64,000 nucleotides of DNA from Anticarsia gemmatalis (GCF_050436995.1 NC_134766.1:7750001-7814000), one strand, 5' to 3'. Shown: positions 42,350-53,969, numbered from the stretch's first letter. Notes: generated from the sequence alone by a model not told the origin. A program made the numbers and translations.

Positions 42350-43863
42350 ATTAGTTATTCTGATTAACTCGACAAATTATCGTAATAGGAAATCGTCCTA
42401 CTGATTTTAAATAAAATCTATTCCCAGTATCTTTAACAACATTATATTATAATCATAATACATGTTCATTTCTAAATATACCCGTCTCGATACATTAAAT
42501 CCTCAGAAGCTAAGTATTTCGTTAGAATCCATATTAATTATTCTAAGTAGCTCCGACTTCGCTAATTATCTTGTACAAGGTTCGCGCGAAATTATTGAAG
42601 TACTGTAATTAAATCAGCTATAATCTATTTAGGATTCTACTTGATTTACGTCTAAGTCGACATTGAGGAATAATCGTAATCATTTTTGACTCCCGAAAAA
42701 GTATGATTGTTATAAGTTTGTCTCCTATGCGTGTCTGTCTGCCTGCGACACCGAATGAGACAGACTATAAAAGATGCGGTTTTTTTGAGACCATATAATA
42801 ATTTTCGGCAGGGTTTTTTTAAGATAGTTTTGACGATTCTTATTTTATTTAAAAGGAGATTATTAGGTCGAGTTTTCGACGAAAATGTGTGAGGTATTCT
42901 GCCAAAATAAGGATAAGCCATGCTAAACGCTGCTATATCCTAAAGCAATTCTATTGCTTAAAACATCTCCGGTCAAAACGCAGCCCTAAACCTAATCGCC
43001 CCGTCGCTGAAGCTCAAAAAATCGTGCCAATTTAAGCTGTGGTTACCATTTGCAGATTTGTGTGTTTTGATATTATTCTACTGTTGTTGAACTATGTAAA
43101 TTGTTTTGACTGCATTGTAAGCTGTGAAAATGGTTTTATAGTAAGTATAAAACAATTTTGACAGCAAAGTTGACTTCTAGTTTTTCATCTTCATTAAGCA
43201 TTGCTTTGAGTGGTTGTTATTAAAATAACAAAAGATTTATGCTTTTATTTTTCATTTTTAAGCCTCTCAAGTAAAGTGGTCCGACAGTTTTTTCAACGGC
43301 AAGCTTATAAAGTATCACTTGTTTCAGCATTTTCATTACGACTTATAGTAGTACCTCTTTATATTCTGTTTTCACAGTGACTGATTTTATTTTTATGTGA
43401 AACTATTGTGCTGTTGCGTTTGAGAGAAATCCGATTTAGGAGTTGATTTACTTTAACCTCTTTGACCCATAGTCTTCGATTATCCTCAAAATCGGTATAA
43501 TAATGTAGGATGTATGATAAATCCTATTTAAGGATTTCGTGCCTAACGCTGACGGCTTCGTGGCTTTACAAACAATGTATTAAAACTTAAAAAATGAATA
43601 TTTATGTAATAAACGTTTTCATGTATTTTTTTTATTATGGTGGTTTGTGCGCGTGTTCAACTCGCACTTAGCCGGTTTTTTACTGACGCAAACGTACGTT
43701 TTCATAAGTTTTTGTGTTATTGGAACTTTAAGATTTCACTACCAACCCTTTCGTGACTTTAACAAAGTCACTAACAAATATTTTGACAGATATCCTTCGG
43801 GAATTTGTTCGATTTGAATTGACATGACCCAGTAAAAGTTTTGGGAAGAAGGTTTATATCGAA
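42350..43863. other. Mostly unassigned sequence
   Basis: The tract near 43640-43690 (TTCAACTCGCACTTAGCCGG) resembles the end of a common lepidopteran repeat. No gene recognised. Confidence 0.35.
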
Positions 43864-44137
43864 CTAGCTGACCCGCGCAACTTCGCTTGCGTCACATAAG
43901 AGAGAATGCGTCATAATTTTTCCCGTTTTTGTAACATTTCTCGTTGCTACTCCGCTCCTATTGGTCGTAGCGTGATGTTATATAGCCTATAACCTTCCTC
44001 GATAAATGGGCTATCTAACACTGAAAGAATTTTTCAAATCGGATCAGTAGTTCCTGAGATTAGCGCGTTCAAACAAACAAACAAACAAACAAACAAACAA
44101 ACAAACAAACTCTTCAGCTTTATTATATTAGTATAGA
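43864..44137 (-). mobile_element. Helitron-like element H1 with long AAAC array
   Basis: Opens CTAGCTGACCCGCGCAACTT after an A and closes ATTATATTAGTATAGA. The AAAC microsatellite at 44071-44110 has ten units, the longest among the H1 copies. The terminal TTAGTATAGA is duplicated just outside (44138-44147). Confidence 0.87.
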
Positions 44138-44369
44138 TTAGTATAGATTAAAGAAAGTTATATTTATGGTTTTCATAGAGCTAGATTCCTGGTAGTAAGT
44201 GTGAATGCAATATAGAAGTTTCGAGTTTGGTTTCAGCGGTAAAATGTACTTTTAAGAAATTCGCAGTTTTAGCCAGAGTTTGAAGAGGGTCCTTGCATTG
44301 GTTTCTTTGCTGATTATATTATTACTAAACTAGGTGACGCGGGTGGTTCCGCGCGCTATTTTTAGTAAA

Positions 44370-44480
44370 AATTGCCTGTGTTTGGCCCCGAGTGGTTTGA
44401 CTTTATGCATAGCTGTTTCCGTTGTCTGTATATTTGTGCCTGCGAAACAAGAACAATTCTTAGAGCAAGAGTTGTCTTTT
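44370..44480 (+). repeat. S2 SINE 3' fragment
   Basis: GTTTCCGTTGTCTGTATATT, then AAACAAGAACAATTCTTAG and AGAGTTGTCTTTT, matching the S2 body. Confidence 0.5.
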
Positions 44481-44740
44481 TAATAGAAATAGAATATGAA
44501 GTTAATAATTTATTTTCATCAAACAAAGATACAAGGAAAAGAATGAAGTAAACTTTTGGACTGTGTATACTTTTGTATGGAATAACTATAACATGATGTT
44601 ATGTTGTTCACAAAGCTGATATTTGCCGCAACAAGTGGAAACTGAAAACTGAAAAGCCTCGAGCACTTTCTAGTTGAATACAACACAAATACTAATTTAC
44701 CAAAGCTTTGAAATACAGTACGAACAAATTTTATTTTTAA

Positions 44741-44980
44741 CTAGCCGACCCGCGTAACTTCGCTTGCGTCACATAAGAAAATCATAATTTTCCCCGTTTT
44801 TGTAACATTTTTCACTGGTACTCTGCTCCTGTTGGTCGTAGCGTGATGATATATAGCTAATAGTCTTCCTCAATAAATGGGCTATCTAAAACTGAAAGAA
44901 TTTTTCAAATCGGACCAGTAGTTCCTGAGATTAGCGCGTTCAAACAAACAAACTCTTCAGCTTTATAATATTAGTATAGA
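44741..44980 (-). mobile_element. Helitron-like element H1
   Basis: Opens CTAGCCGACCCGCGTAACTT after an A and closes ATAATATTAGTATAGA before a T. It has only two AAAC units. Confidence 0.86.
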
Positions 44981-45235
44981 TTAGGTAACAAATAATAAAT
45001 AGAGAAGTGATATAGTTTTTTTGGTTTTAGTGTTTAATTGTTATATTTTGAGGAGACCTCTATGAAAATTCTAGCCTTTTTAAATTATTTCAAAAGAAGG
45101 AAGGGGTACGTCTTTATTTTTCATACCGTAGTGGCTATTGGAAGCCGCAGCTTGCTTTAAAAGGGAATAGACCGTTGCCTAGCAACGGGACAGTAGCGGG
45201 TTATATGTTTTTTATTATTCTTTGGTGATTCTCAA

Positions 45236-45535
45236 TCTTTATATATATAATTCTTCTGTAAGTGTGTATGTCACTGAACTTCTCTTAAACGACTGGACCG
45301 ATTTTGATGAAATTTTTTGTGTGTGCTCAAGGGGATCTGAGAATGGTTTAGATTCACAATTTTGTCCGCTGGACAATGTTTTTTTAATTAAGTAATTTTT
45401 AATTTATTAGTAGTTCTTGATTTTAGAATAATAATTTTTATCAAAATGGTCCAGAATGTTTTAGCTTATTAAAAAAAGTTTAAAATTTTCAAATTAAAGA
45501 CGTGTAGACAGGACAACGTCTGTCGGGTCCGCTAG
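45236..45535 (+). mobile_element. Helitron-like element H5, full
   Basis: A 300-bp element beginning TCTTTATATATATAATTC after an A. Its interior has CTTCTCTTAAACGACTGGAC. It ends with the hairpin ACAGGACAACGTCTGT, then CGGGTCCGCTAG, before a T. Confidence 0.88.
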
Positions 45536-45659
45536 TATTCTCTGAAGGTAAAACCACGCGGTAGGTAGAAGCCTACCCTATTGGAAGAAGACGTGATTTT
45601 ATGTACGTATGCATTTTTAGTTCACCTTTGGTATTTCTACAATTCTTTATTGAGCTGTT

Positions 45660-45898
45660 CATTTCATTTGTCGTATGGTCAGTGCCTCAGTGGTCAACCT
45701 AGTGTCAAAGTTGTTCAGGCCTCCCAAGAGGCCTTTGACGTGGCTTAACGACTGTTATCTTAGTAGACAACAACCGGACCGACTTTTAACGTGCCCTCCG
45801 AAGCATGGAGACGCCCAGTTCAAATGCCACTATGCGGTTGGTTGCTTAACCCACAGATCGTTTACCGACCGGTGAGCGCAACTGGCTATGGGCGCCTC
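45660..45898 (-). mobile_element. 5S-A SINE with 11-bp TSD, box C region deleted
   Basis: Flanked by identical ATTGAGCTGTT at 45649-45659 and 45899-45909. It has TAGTGTCAAAGTTGTTCAGG, GTGCCCTCCGAAGCATGG and GGTGAGCGCAACTGGCTATG. The segment that should carry the box C complement (CACCCATCTATGG) is missing between CACTATGCGG and TTGGTTGCTTAACC. Confidence 0.85.
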
Positions 45899-45909
45899 AT
45901 TGAGCTGTT

Positions 45910-46570
45910 ATTATTGCTTAATTCTCAATGTTCGTTAAATTTTTTACATAAGTACCGATAAACTATGGAGCTCAGGTGAAATACCAAGTAGTGGTCTTAC
46001 ATTTATATGGAATAATCACGCCTCAATACACTCAAAGTAAAATACCGCAAATTAATACTTAAACTGAAAGACAAAATTCTAGGAAACATGTATTATTATT
46101 TATATAAAAGCGAAAAATACTATGAAATTGGCTACGAAAATGCAAATGGCTGAGTGTCGACTTTCCAGACAGATTTTCATTGAAACAATGATATTTTAAC
46201 TTTTGTTCGACCGTACAGGCTGATACAAATATATTATTGTTCAGTTATGTTTCAGGTTTTCACATTATGTTTCAGATAGTCTCAATTGTATTTATATGTA
46301 TTTAATATAAATGTGAAGGTTATAAACTGTCACATTATACTTACTATTATTTGTTCACATTATACATATATTTTTTGTTTTATAATACTATTGTTTGTTA
46401 CTCAATTTCGCCAAAATTACACGGAGGATTTTCATGAAATCCCACGAGAACAAGCACTATGCCGGCAATTAGATGTATCACTATAGACTACGCGGACCGA
46501 GTCGAGAGTAAGACTAGGTATATTTATTAAAAAATGCAATGTTTTTCACTTGAAAAATGCAAATGGCATC
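45910..46570. other. Unassigned AT-rich sequence
   Basis: No gene or repeat recognised. Confidence 0.3.
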
Positions 46571-47056
46571 CTGTAATACGCTTATCTACCACTATCGACA
46601 TCCGGCTAGCTATTAAGAAATTTTGTATAGAAATCTGATCAGCGCTTCTAGTGGGCGCGGTAAAAACAATTTTTGCAGAACTGTTTTTAAATATCAAAAT
46701 ATTGATACTCAATAGTACAATAGAGCAGTGATAGCCGAATGTTATAAGTTGTTACCTCCCACGCAAGTTGTTGCAGGTTCGAACTCGAAGCAACACACCA
46801 ATGACTTTTCGAAGTTATGTTTGTATTAAAAATATTTATCACTTGCTCCGACGGTGAAGGAAATCATCTTGATGCTACCTTGCATGCCTAAAAGTTTTTT
46901 AGAACAGTTCTTGAAGGTATCCAAAGTCCCCAACCTGCACTTGGCCAGCGTGGTGCACTCAACCCCTCCCTCATTACGGGAGGAGACCCTTGCAGTGGGA
47001 CATTAATAGGATAAATTTATTTTATTTAATAGTACTGTAGATAATTGCGCTACATA
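46571..47056. repeat. CAGTA MITE split by an S1 SINE
   Basis: Left part 46571-46718 (CTGTAATACGCTTATCTACC, core CAGCGCTTCTAGTGGG) and right remnant 47036-47056 (TGTAGATAATTGCGCTAC) are separated by the SINE insertion. Confidence 0.6.
46719..47027 (+). mobile_element. S1 SINE with 8-bp TSD inside a MITE
   Basis: Box A GATAGCCGAATG, box B GGTTCGAACTCG, tail GTGGGACATTAATAGG. It is flanked by AATAGTAC at 46711-46718 and 47028-47035. Confidence 0.85.
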
Positions 47057-47367
47057 AATGCCGAATTGGGTCCAAACAGATCTATTTTAACTAGTGTCTG
47101 ACCTTACAGCTGATACTAACACAACACTGCTGATTCCCAGATAATCTCTGTTTTGATTCAATATTATTTCTATAACGGTAACGATATGTTTTCATTAGCT
47201 TTCGTAAACGATAGCGAAGCGTACATTCCAAGAATCTTATGTAAGATGGTATTTTAAAGATATTTGTAGGTGGAGGTAAATTGTGGTGTAAACAGTTTAG
47301 TCACATAATATTTCATACATTGTTTAAAGTGTGTGATAGTAATTTGTACTTTATTTTATGTATGTAT

Positions 47368-47475
47368 GGTTAGTGGTCAACCTAGTGTCAAAGGAATTTA
47401 AGCCGCCTGAACAAAGCTTTGGTGTAGCTGTTATCTTAATTGACAACAAACGAGACCATTTTTTTACATGCTTTT
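47368..47475 (-). repeat. 5S-A SINE fragment
   Basis: AGTGGTCAACCTAGTGTCAA and GCTGTTATCTTAATTGACAA, the 3' part only. Confidence 0.5.
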
Positions 47476-47609
47476 CCTAGCACGTTTAATTAGTCTTTGT
47501 TGTGAATACGTAGTTTGAAGAAAAGCAGTTATTTGTATCGAGGTGTAGTCAGAAGAAAACACCTTGGCTACATTTACGTACTCGGCACTGGTGGTCCTGT
47601 ATAACAAAA

Positions 47610-47875
47610 CTAGCTGACCCGCGCAACTTCGCTTGCGTCACGTAAGAGAGAATGGGTCAAAATTTTCCCCGTTATTGTAACATTTCTTACTGGTACTCTG
47701 CTCCTATTTGTTGTAGCGTGATGATATATAGCCTATAGCCTTCCTCGATAAATGGTCTATCTAACACTGAAGGAATTTTTCAAATCGAATCAGTAGTTCC
47801 TGAGATTAGCGCGTTCAAACAAACAAACAAACAATCAAACAAACAAACTCTTCAGCTTTATAATATTAGTGTAGA
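47610..47875 (-). mobile_element. Helitron-like element H1
   Basis: Opens CTAGCTGACCCGCGCAACTT after an A and closes TAATATTAGTGTAGA before a T. Confidence 0.87.
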
Positions 47876-47958
47876 TGTATGAATTGGAATGAAGCAATAT
47901 CATACGAAATTGGTCTTCTTTTGTCTCTGCCGACTTACATGAGAATGTAAAAAAAAAA

Positions 47959-48031
47959 TATTGTACCTATGTATATGTACCGATCTAATATTGTACCTAT
48001 GTATATGTACCGATCTAATATTGTACCGATC
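47959..48031. repeat. 28-31-bp tandem repeat, about 2.5 units
   Basis: ATTGTACCTATGTATATG and TACCGATCTAAT repeat in direct order, the last unit shortened. Confidence 0.85.
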
Positions 48032-48138
48032 TAAAATCAATAATCTACGCCCACAGCTTCACTTTTTGGTTAATAAGAACAATAATCTTTTGTTTATGCT
48101 CCTTGAAGATAAATTAAATGTATTTATTTTTTTCGCAT

Positions 48139-48441
48139 GTGATAGCCGAGTGGTTGGCACCTCCCACGCTAGTGGTCGCAGGGTCGAATCCGAGGCAACA
48201 CACCAATGACTTTTCGAAGTTATGTTTGTATTAGAAATAATTTTATTATCACATGCTCCAACGGTGAAGGAAAACATCGTGAGGAAACCTTGCATGTCTA
48301 AAATTTGTTTCATACATTTATTGAGGGCATGCAAACTCCCCAACCCGCACTTGGCCCAGCGTGGTAGACTCAAGGCCTAACCCCTCCCTCATTACGCGGG
48401 GAGACCCTTGCCCAGCAGTGGGACATTAATGGGTTAAATCT
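48139..48441 (+). mobile_element. S1 SINE
   Basis: Box A TGATAGCCGAGTGG, box B-like GGTCGAATCCGAGG, full body and tail GGGACATTAATGGGTTAAAT. The usual first five bases are missing. An AT-rich TATTTATT tract follows. Confidence 0.83.
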
Positions 48442-48772
48442 ATTATTTATTTATTTATTATTTATTTTTATTTCAAACAGGTGTTATTTACGAACCAACA
48501 TAATTAACGTAACACGATCAATGTATCATCTTACTTGTTTATAAAAACAGCGGTAATAGCGCCCGTTGGGAATCCGTTTATAAGATGTTGTTGACAAAAA
48601 TGTAATCATTATTTCCAGAGTTTCCTGATAGGGATTATTTTGTGATGGAATTATCATAAACAAGTTGTTTTTTTCCAAATATTTAAGTTATTAAAATGTA
48701 TTCCGCCCACGGGTATGTCGTCATTTTTGGTAACAAAATTGAAAACAATTGAATAAAAATGGTAGCCAATAT

Positions 48773-48979
48773 CTGCCTCCATGGCGCAGTGGTTAAGGTT
48801 ACCACGCAGCTACCATTGCGTCGGGAGGTCGTGAGTTTGATTCCTACGCGCAACAATTATTTGTGCGATTCACAAATAATTGTTTCGGGTCTGGTTGTAC
48901 TTTGTGTCCGTTTTTTGTATGTTTGTAAAAGTCCCCGCGAAGCAAGAGTAATTCTTAGTGCGGGAGTTGTCTTTTAAAA
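48773..48979 (+). mobile_element. S2 tRNA-derived SINE
   Basis: CATGGCGCAGTGGTTAAGG (box A) and GGTCGTGAGTTTGATTCC (box B), body GTAAAAGTCCCCGCGAAGC, ending GGGAGTTGTCTTTTAAAAAA. Confidence 0.78.
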
Positions 48980-48980
48980 A

Positions 48981-48999
48981 AGTTGCGCGGGTCAGCTAG
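48981..48999 (+). repeat. H1 Helitron 3'-end remnant
   Basis: GTTGCGCGGGTCAGCTAG followed by T sits directly after the S2 tail. Only the terminus remains, suggesting that the SINE inserted into or replaced an H1 copy. Confidence 0.6.
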
Positions 49000-49239
49000 T
49001 ATGTATTATGTTATGTACTTATTCTCATGAAACCTTCTAAAGTTCAAGTTTAGTCTAAGCGATATAATTGGAGGTTTTGGGTGCCTATAATAACATTGAT
49101 AGTACAGTATATTCTGAGGTCTGTGTTTGGTTAGATCAAACAACGTACCTAGTTAATTAACTGATCTGGAGATAGTTTGACTACTAACAGTCTAGAGCTT
49201 TGGTAGCTTTGATTGAAGTTTAATGACCTCGCCATATGT

Positions 49240-49290
49240 ACATACATACATGCATACATACATGCATACATAAATACATACTTACTTACA
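49240..49290. repeat. TACA/TGCA microsatellite
   Basis: Tetranucleotide array CATACATACATGCATACATA with variant units. Confidence 0.85.
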
Positions 49291-49484
49291 TACACACACG
49301 TACGTATATTGTATGTACGAAACATACAATATACAAACATAAACGGTTTTTACAATTTTTTCTTTCGGGACCGCCTTTTGCTAATGTAAAGAAATCAATC
49401 CATTTTGGGCTGAGTTTGTGCTTTAATGGTGTAGAATATACGCAAATATTGAATTGTCAACAGATCATTGAATCATCGAACCAG

Positions 49485-49590
49485 AAACAGTTGTTTCGGG
49501 TCTGGTAGTACTTTGTGTCCGTTGTTTGTATGCTTGTAAAAGTTCACAAAACAAGAACAATTAGTGCGTGGGTTGCCTTAGAAAGAAACA
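49485..49590 (+). repeat. S2 SINE 3' fragment
   Basis: AACAGTTGTTTCGGGTCTGG and GTACTTTGTGTCCGTTGTTT match the body of the copy at 48773. Confidence 0.6.
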
Positions 49591-49641
49591 AAAAGGAAAA
49601 CTACCGACCAGATAATCAAGCTTGCCATCTCATGTTAAATA

Positions 49642-49951
49642 AAATAAATAAATTTAACCCATTAATGTCCCACTGCTGGGCAAGGGTCTCCTCCCGTAAT
49701 GAGGGAGGGGTTAGGCCTTGAGTCCACCACGCTGGCCAAGTGCGGGTTGGGGACTTTGCATGCCCTCAAACAAATTTTTAGGCATGCAAGGTTTCCTCAC
49801 GATGTTTTCCTTCACCGTTGGAGCATGTGATTTATTATTTCTAATACACACATGACTTCGAAAAGTCTTTGGTGTGTTTCCTCGAGTTCGAACCTGCGAC
49901 CACTTGCGTGGGAGGTGTCAATTTATACCACTCGGCTATCACTGCTCCGCA
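49642..49951 (-). mobile_element. S1 SINE with 11-bp TSD
   Basis: Full minus-strand copy flanked by CATGTTAAATA at 49631-49641 and 49952-49962. Box B appears as GAGTTCGAACCTGCGACC and box A as CCACTCGGCTATCACTGC. Confidence 0.92.
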
Positions 49952-49962
49952 CATGTTAAATA

Positions 49963-51004
49963 GAGATACAAAATAATTGTTTACAATTTAGTTTATTAAA
50001 TACCAATCTCCCATCTTTGAGAACATTCAACCGTTAATATAAACAACACGCCAATCTCCTCAGTTTACATTACTAAATATCTACTAAAAGTTTATACAAA
50101 TAACTTTTGATGTTCGCCTCTTGACATGGTTATTAAACTGTGCCTTGTCAGGGAACTGATGTATTTTTGTATGAGTCAGTAAGATTAAGAAGGATCAATC
50201 AATGTCTCTTTCATACTAACAAGTCTTTCCGTAATGAAAATGAATTGGAAAATAAATGATGTCTGCGAAAATAGAAATTCAATCAACAACAATAAAGAGA
50301 GCAGTGATAGCCGAGTTGTCGAGAGTTTGTATTAGAAATAATTATCATTTACGTGTCACCTATCACAAAAACTACTCGTCAGATTTGAATCAAATTTAAA
50401 TGTAACCACATCAAAAGCACCAGCTTTAACTAAAGAAACATCAAAATCGGTTCCCGAATAAAAATAAAAAAACAGGCGCATCGAGAACCTACTTTTATCT
50501 TAACAATGTCAGCAAAAAAAAAAATAAACAAACTTAGGACACTTCCAAATTGAATTTTAATATTTTTAATATTATGAGTTTTCATCTGGTTTCAGTCCAA
50601 GTTAAATGTCAAACCTGGAACCTTATGGTTGAGGCCTTTGTCTAGTAGTTAGGCGACAGAAACGTGTTTTCAGGACGCTATATCAAAGAATAAATATTAA
50701 TTTACCCTGACATAAAAGTTGAAAATTGAGGTACAAAATAAACATTATCATCATTTTTGTTGAAAAAACTTCAAGACAAGCGAAAACTTTCCGTGCTCTA
50801 CATTTTGTTAACGTTTAACCCTCGATAACCTCTGAAATTATGACCTTTTAATCCCTTTCTTCACCTTTCCTGTCCTAAACAATTAATTATAAATTCTTAT
50901 GCAAATTTGCCTAGATTTGTAGTTCTAATGTGCTTGTTAAAATTAATGTTCTCAAGACTAGTACTGTAAAGGTCAAAGCACATACGTTGTTAAGATGATA
51001 GATA
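49963..51004. other. Mostly unassigned, with an S1 remnant
   Basis: At 50297-50348 is a short S1 piece (GAGCAGTGATAGCCGAGTTG joined to TTAGAAATAATTATCA) with an internal deletion. At 50370-50470 is a worn repeat (ACTACTCGTCAGATTTGAAT). No gene. Confidence 0.4.
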
Positions 51005-51085
51005 CTATTTTCCCATAGGATCAGATAGAGACCAAAGAACGCCACTAGTACGATCCCTACATAGTTCCCTTGATTCATTCACAAT
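51005..51085 (+). repeat. Repeat P fragment
   Basis: TATTTTCCCATAGGATCAG and AACGCCACTAGTACGATCCC. Confidence 0.5.
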
Positions 51086-51958
51086 CGTGTACATAATAAG
51101 CAGAACATTTTTATTTATCGAATTTTCATAAAATAATGTCGAAAAAAAATGAAAAGTGTGTTGAGTGTTTAGACGACATTTAAAAAAAGCTTGCTAGTTT
51201 AACAAAAAATCCCAAGTAAATGAGACAGCTCATGGATGATGACAAGTGACCTTCGTAGAAGTATTAAAAATAAGGAACAAATACATTGAGGTTGCCCTTC
51301 CTGGCAGGGGCCTCCTTGGTACTCTAAGTTCACCATGTTAGAAGAGTGCGGGTCGAGTACTTTGAGTTGATTTTTTTTGTGTTTATGGTCGTCAGTACTG
51401 AAAATGTGACAGCAGCGTTTTTATATAAAGCAAGTGTTTTATTTTCTTTAAAGAGACACTTGTCAAATTTTCTTCGCATACTAACCTAAACATTGAATAA
51501 GTTTTGCTATTCAATGTTAAGTGTACCTCCATACGTATTTTATAAATGCGAAAATCTCTTTTCTAACATGTTTTGTAATGGAAATAGTTGAAATAGTTGA
51601 ATTAAGATTAGCCTCACTATTAAAAAGTATTTTGAAATCCTAAATTACACACAAGTGAGCTCGCAAAGGTCCACTAATCACAAAGGGCATTTGATCATGT
51701 AGCATAGTGTCTGTCGCTCACGTATGACACGCCCTTAAACTTGAACTAAACCTCACTCTTATCATATCATTACTTCAGCGCCATTGCATTTTATAGAGTA
51801 CATGACTTTATTGTTGTTTCGACCGGAGTTCAACTGAGTGGAAATTATGTTGTGTTAAGAACAAATCAGGTGTGTGGACTGATAATAAAATGTGAATAGA
51901 TTTTCAACAAATCGTTTGAGAGAAATGTGTCCATGAGACAGATTTTAAGCTTAACTTA
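51086..51958. other. Unassigned sequence
   Basis: No gene or repeat recognised. Confidence 0.3.
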
Positions 51959-52194
51959 TCCTACTAATATTATAAATGCGAAAGTTTATGAGTATGTATG
52001 TATGGATGTTTGTTACTCTTTCACGCAAATACTACTGAATCGATAACTATGAAAATTAGTACGGACTTTTTGAAATTTAGAATACCTGGAGACCCAGAAT
52101 AACACATAGGCTAATTTTTATCCTGAAGTTCCCGAGGTATAGCGGTTTACACGGGAAGGGTTTCCATGCGGACGAAGTAGCGGGCAGCCTCTAG
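51959..52194 (+). mobile_element. Helitron-like element H2
   Basis: Begins TCCTACTAATATTATAAATG after an A and ends GCGGACGAAGTAGCGGGCAG and CCTCTAG. Confidence 0.83.
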
Positions 52195-52749
52195 CACTTA
52201 ATGAGGTCAGATACACCATTCCCTTATTTTAAGTTTTCTCGAAAAATTCATCCTTGCCGAGCAGTGAGACTTTAATGGGTTAATTTTCTTTTTACGGTAA
52301 AATAATAATGTAACTAAACATATTAACAGCAATACTATTCACCCATCTACTTCTACACCCCGTCAATGTTGTTTACCTCCACAATATACTCTTGTTACCA
52401 AGACTATTAGAGCACTCAACCTGCAACGTTTCCACGATTTATATCAATCCATAAACCTGTGTATTACTGGACATAAACTTAGTTTAATGTATATACGTTT
52501 TATTACATACTTTAACCGTAATGGTTTGTCCATCCTGTTCAGAGAATAAGAGCTTGTACGCAATAGCTGCAAGACATTTTATTACTAACTCTTGCCCGCT
52601 AATTTGTCTACGTAAACTGTAATTGTATATATTTTTACTCGCATAGTTAGTAGAAAAATCCGAAGCGAACGGGTCACATAAGATTTTCGGAGTTAACATT
52701 AACATTCTTTGTCTTTGTCGGGTCTTAACTTGTCTTTTCATGCATTTCA
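52195..52749. other. Mostly unassigned sequence
   Basis: A short S1 tail (GCAGTGAGACTTTAATGGGT) lies at about 52260. The 88-codon minus ORF here shows no motif; the GAAGCGAACGGGTCAC tract may be part of an unrecognised Helitron. Confidence 0.3.
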
Positions 52750-52832
52750 TTCATGCAAATCAATTCAGTGGTTTAGGCACAAAAAAAGACGGACAGACGG
52801 AGTTATTTTGGCATTTATAATGTTAGTAGGGA
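52750..52832 (-). repeat. H3-like Helitron 5' end
   Basis: AAAAAAAGACGGACAGACGG, then GGCATTTATAATGTTAGTAG, the left terminus in reverse. The 3' part was not located. Confidence 0.5.
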
Positions 52833-52847
52833 CTTATAGTATAGTTA

Positions 52848-52975
52848 GTGGTCAATCTAATGTCACTGTTTAGGCTACCTGAAAGGCCTTTGATGTGGCT
52901 TAACAAGTGCTATCTTAATTGACAACTACCGGGATCTTTTATGAGCCCTCCGTGTGCGGAGATGCTTAAAGTATT
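52848..52975 (-). repeat. 5S-A SINE, 3' part
   Basis: GTGGTCAATCTAATGTCACT, then AGGCCTTTGATGTGGCTTAA and TGAGCCCTCCGTGTGCGG. It is diverged. Confidence 0.5.
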
Positions 52976-53827
52976 TGTCCAAGCGAAATCGAAGGTATGA
53001 TCACACCCGCAAATTGGCAGTGGGACGAACACTAAAACCTTCTACAAGGCTTTTCCACTCATGTATAATTTCTTAAATTGATTGAAAGGGACAAAATACT
53101 GTTGAACATATCAAAGATTACACGACGTTTATTATTCAAAAGATCGCCACATTTGCCGTTTCACACAAAAGTATCGTATTGTGCACGAAATCTTATTAGT
53201 AATTAAATGACAAAATAAACTAAAATGGAAGGTGTTTTATTTCTTACGACAGAGGTTTGTTTATTATCAATCTTTGAAGCACGCACTACTTTACTGTTAG
53301 AGGGCCACATTAGAAATTAATGAAGTGAAATGGATTGAACTTCGGGTAAGACTCAATAAAAGGAGTCCTTTTAGATGTACTAAGAATTACACTTTTATGT
53401 GTTTAAATGGTTACTTTATTTAGTTACGATCTGGGTTGATAACATCTATTGCAATCTCTGCTTGAACAAATGGGACAAGTAAGCAATAATTTTGTTAAAT
53501 ACGAAGCACTGCGAAGGGTAAAGATAAAACTATTATAAGTATTATAATTCACAAATGGCCGGGTAGTGTCCAGGAAATTTTGAGTTTAACGCGAAGAAGC
53601 AATCATACAGACGGCGAGGTGACTTTATTTTACTATGTAGAGAGTGTTATATTTATTTATCTTTATATTTTATCTTTTAAGTGATGAGTGATGATATAAT
53701 AATCTCTAGTGTGACTTTATCGAAAATTTATTACTTATCAATAAAAAGCTAAAATAAATTTCTCTATACTGATACAACACACTAAAGAAAAACAAAACAG
53801 TAAATAAATCTGTCCAATTTTACTTAC
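52976..53827. other. Unassigned AT-rich sequence
   Basis: No repeat family recognised. It would be the intron downstream of the minus-strand exon candidate. Confidence 0.3.
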
Positions 53828-53969
53828 CGATTTAGTAAAAGGATCTATAATAATAATCGTATCGGCCTTTGATGGAGTGCCTTTGTGTTTTAAGTTAAAC
53901 AATGTAGGCGTTTCTAGCCAAATCATGTCGAAGCGTGATGGATTCGGGTAAAAGGTTTTTATTGAATAA
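53828..53969 (-). CDS. Candidate internal exon, function unknown
   Basis: Reading the minus strand, an AG acceptor (TGTGTGTAAAG) precedes 53969 and a consensus donor GTAAGT follows 53828. The 142 bases are open in one frame for 47 codons: YSIKTFYPNPSRFDMIWLET, then PTLFNLKHKGTPSKADTIII, then IDPFTKS. The segment is less AT-rich than its surroundings and matches no repeat in the window. I do not recognise the family. An internal ATG (at 53926) gives a shorter ORF that runs through the donor, but the spliced reading seems more natural. It could be an exon of a gene whose other exons lie in distant introns, or a chance frame. Confidence 0.33.

Noticed and set aside
42652..42921. 89-residue minus ORF
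   Set aside because: No recognisable motif, basic low-information composition and no splice context.
48059..48373. 104-residue minus ORF
   Set aside because: Antisense to an S1 SINE; the same reading appears wherever the SINE occurs.
52484..52750. 88-residue minus ORF as a gene
   Set aside because: No motif or splice signals; it borders a Helitron terminus and may be repeat-derived.
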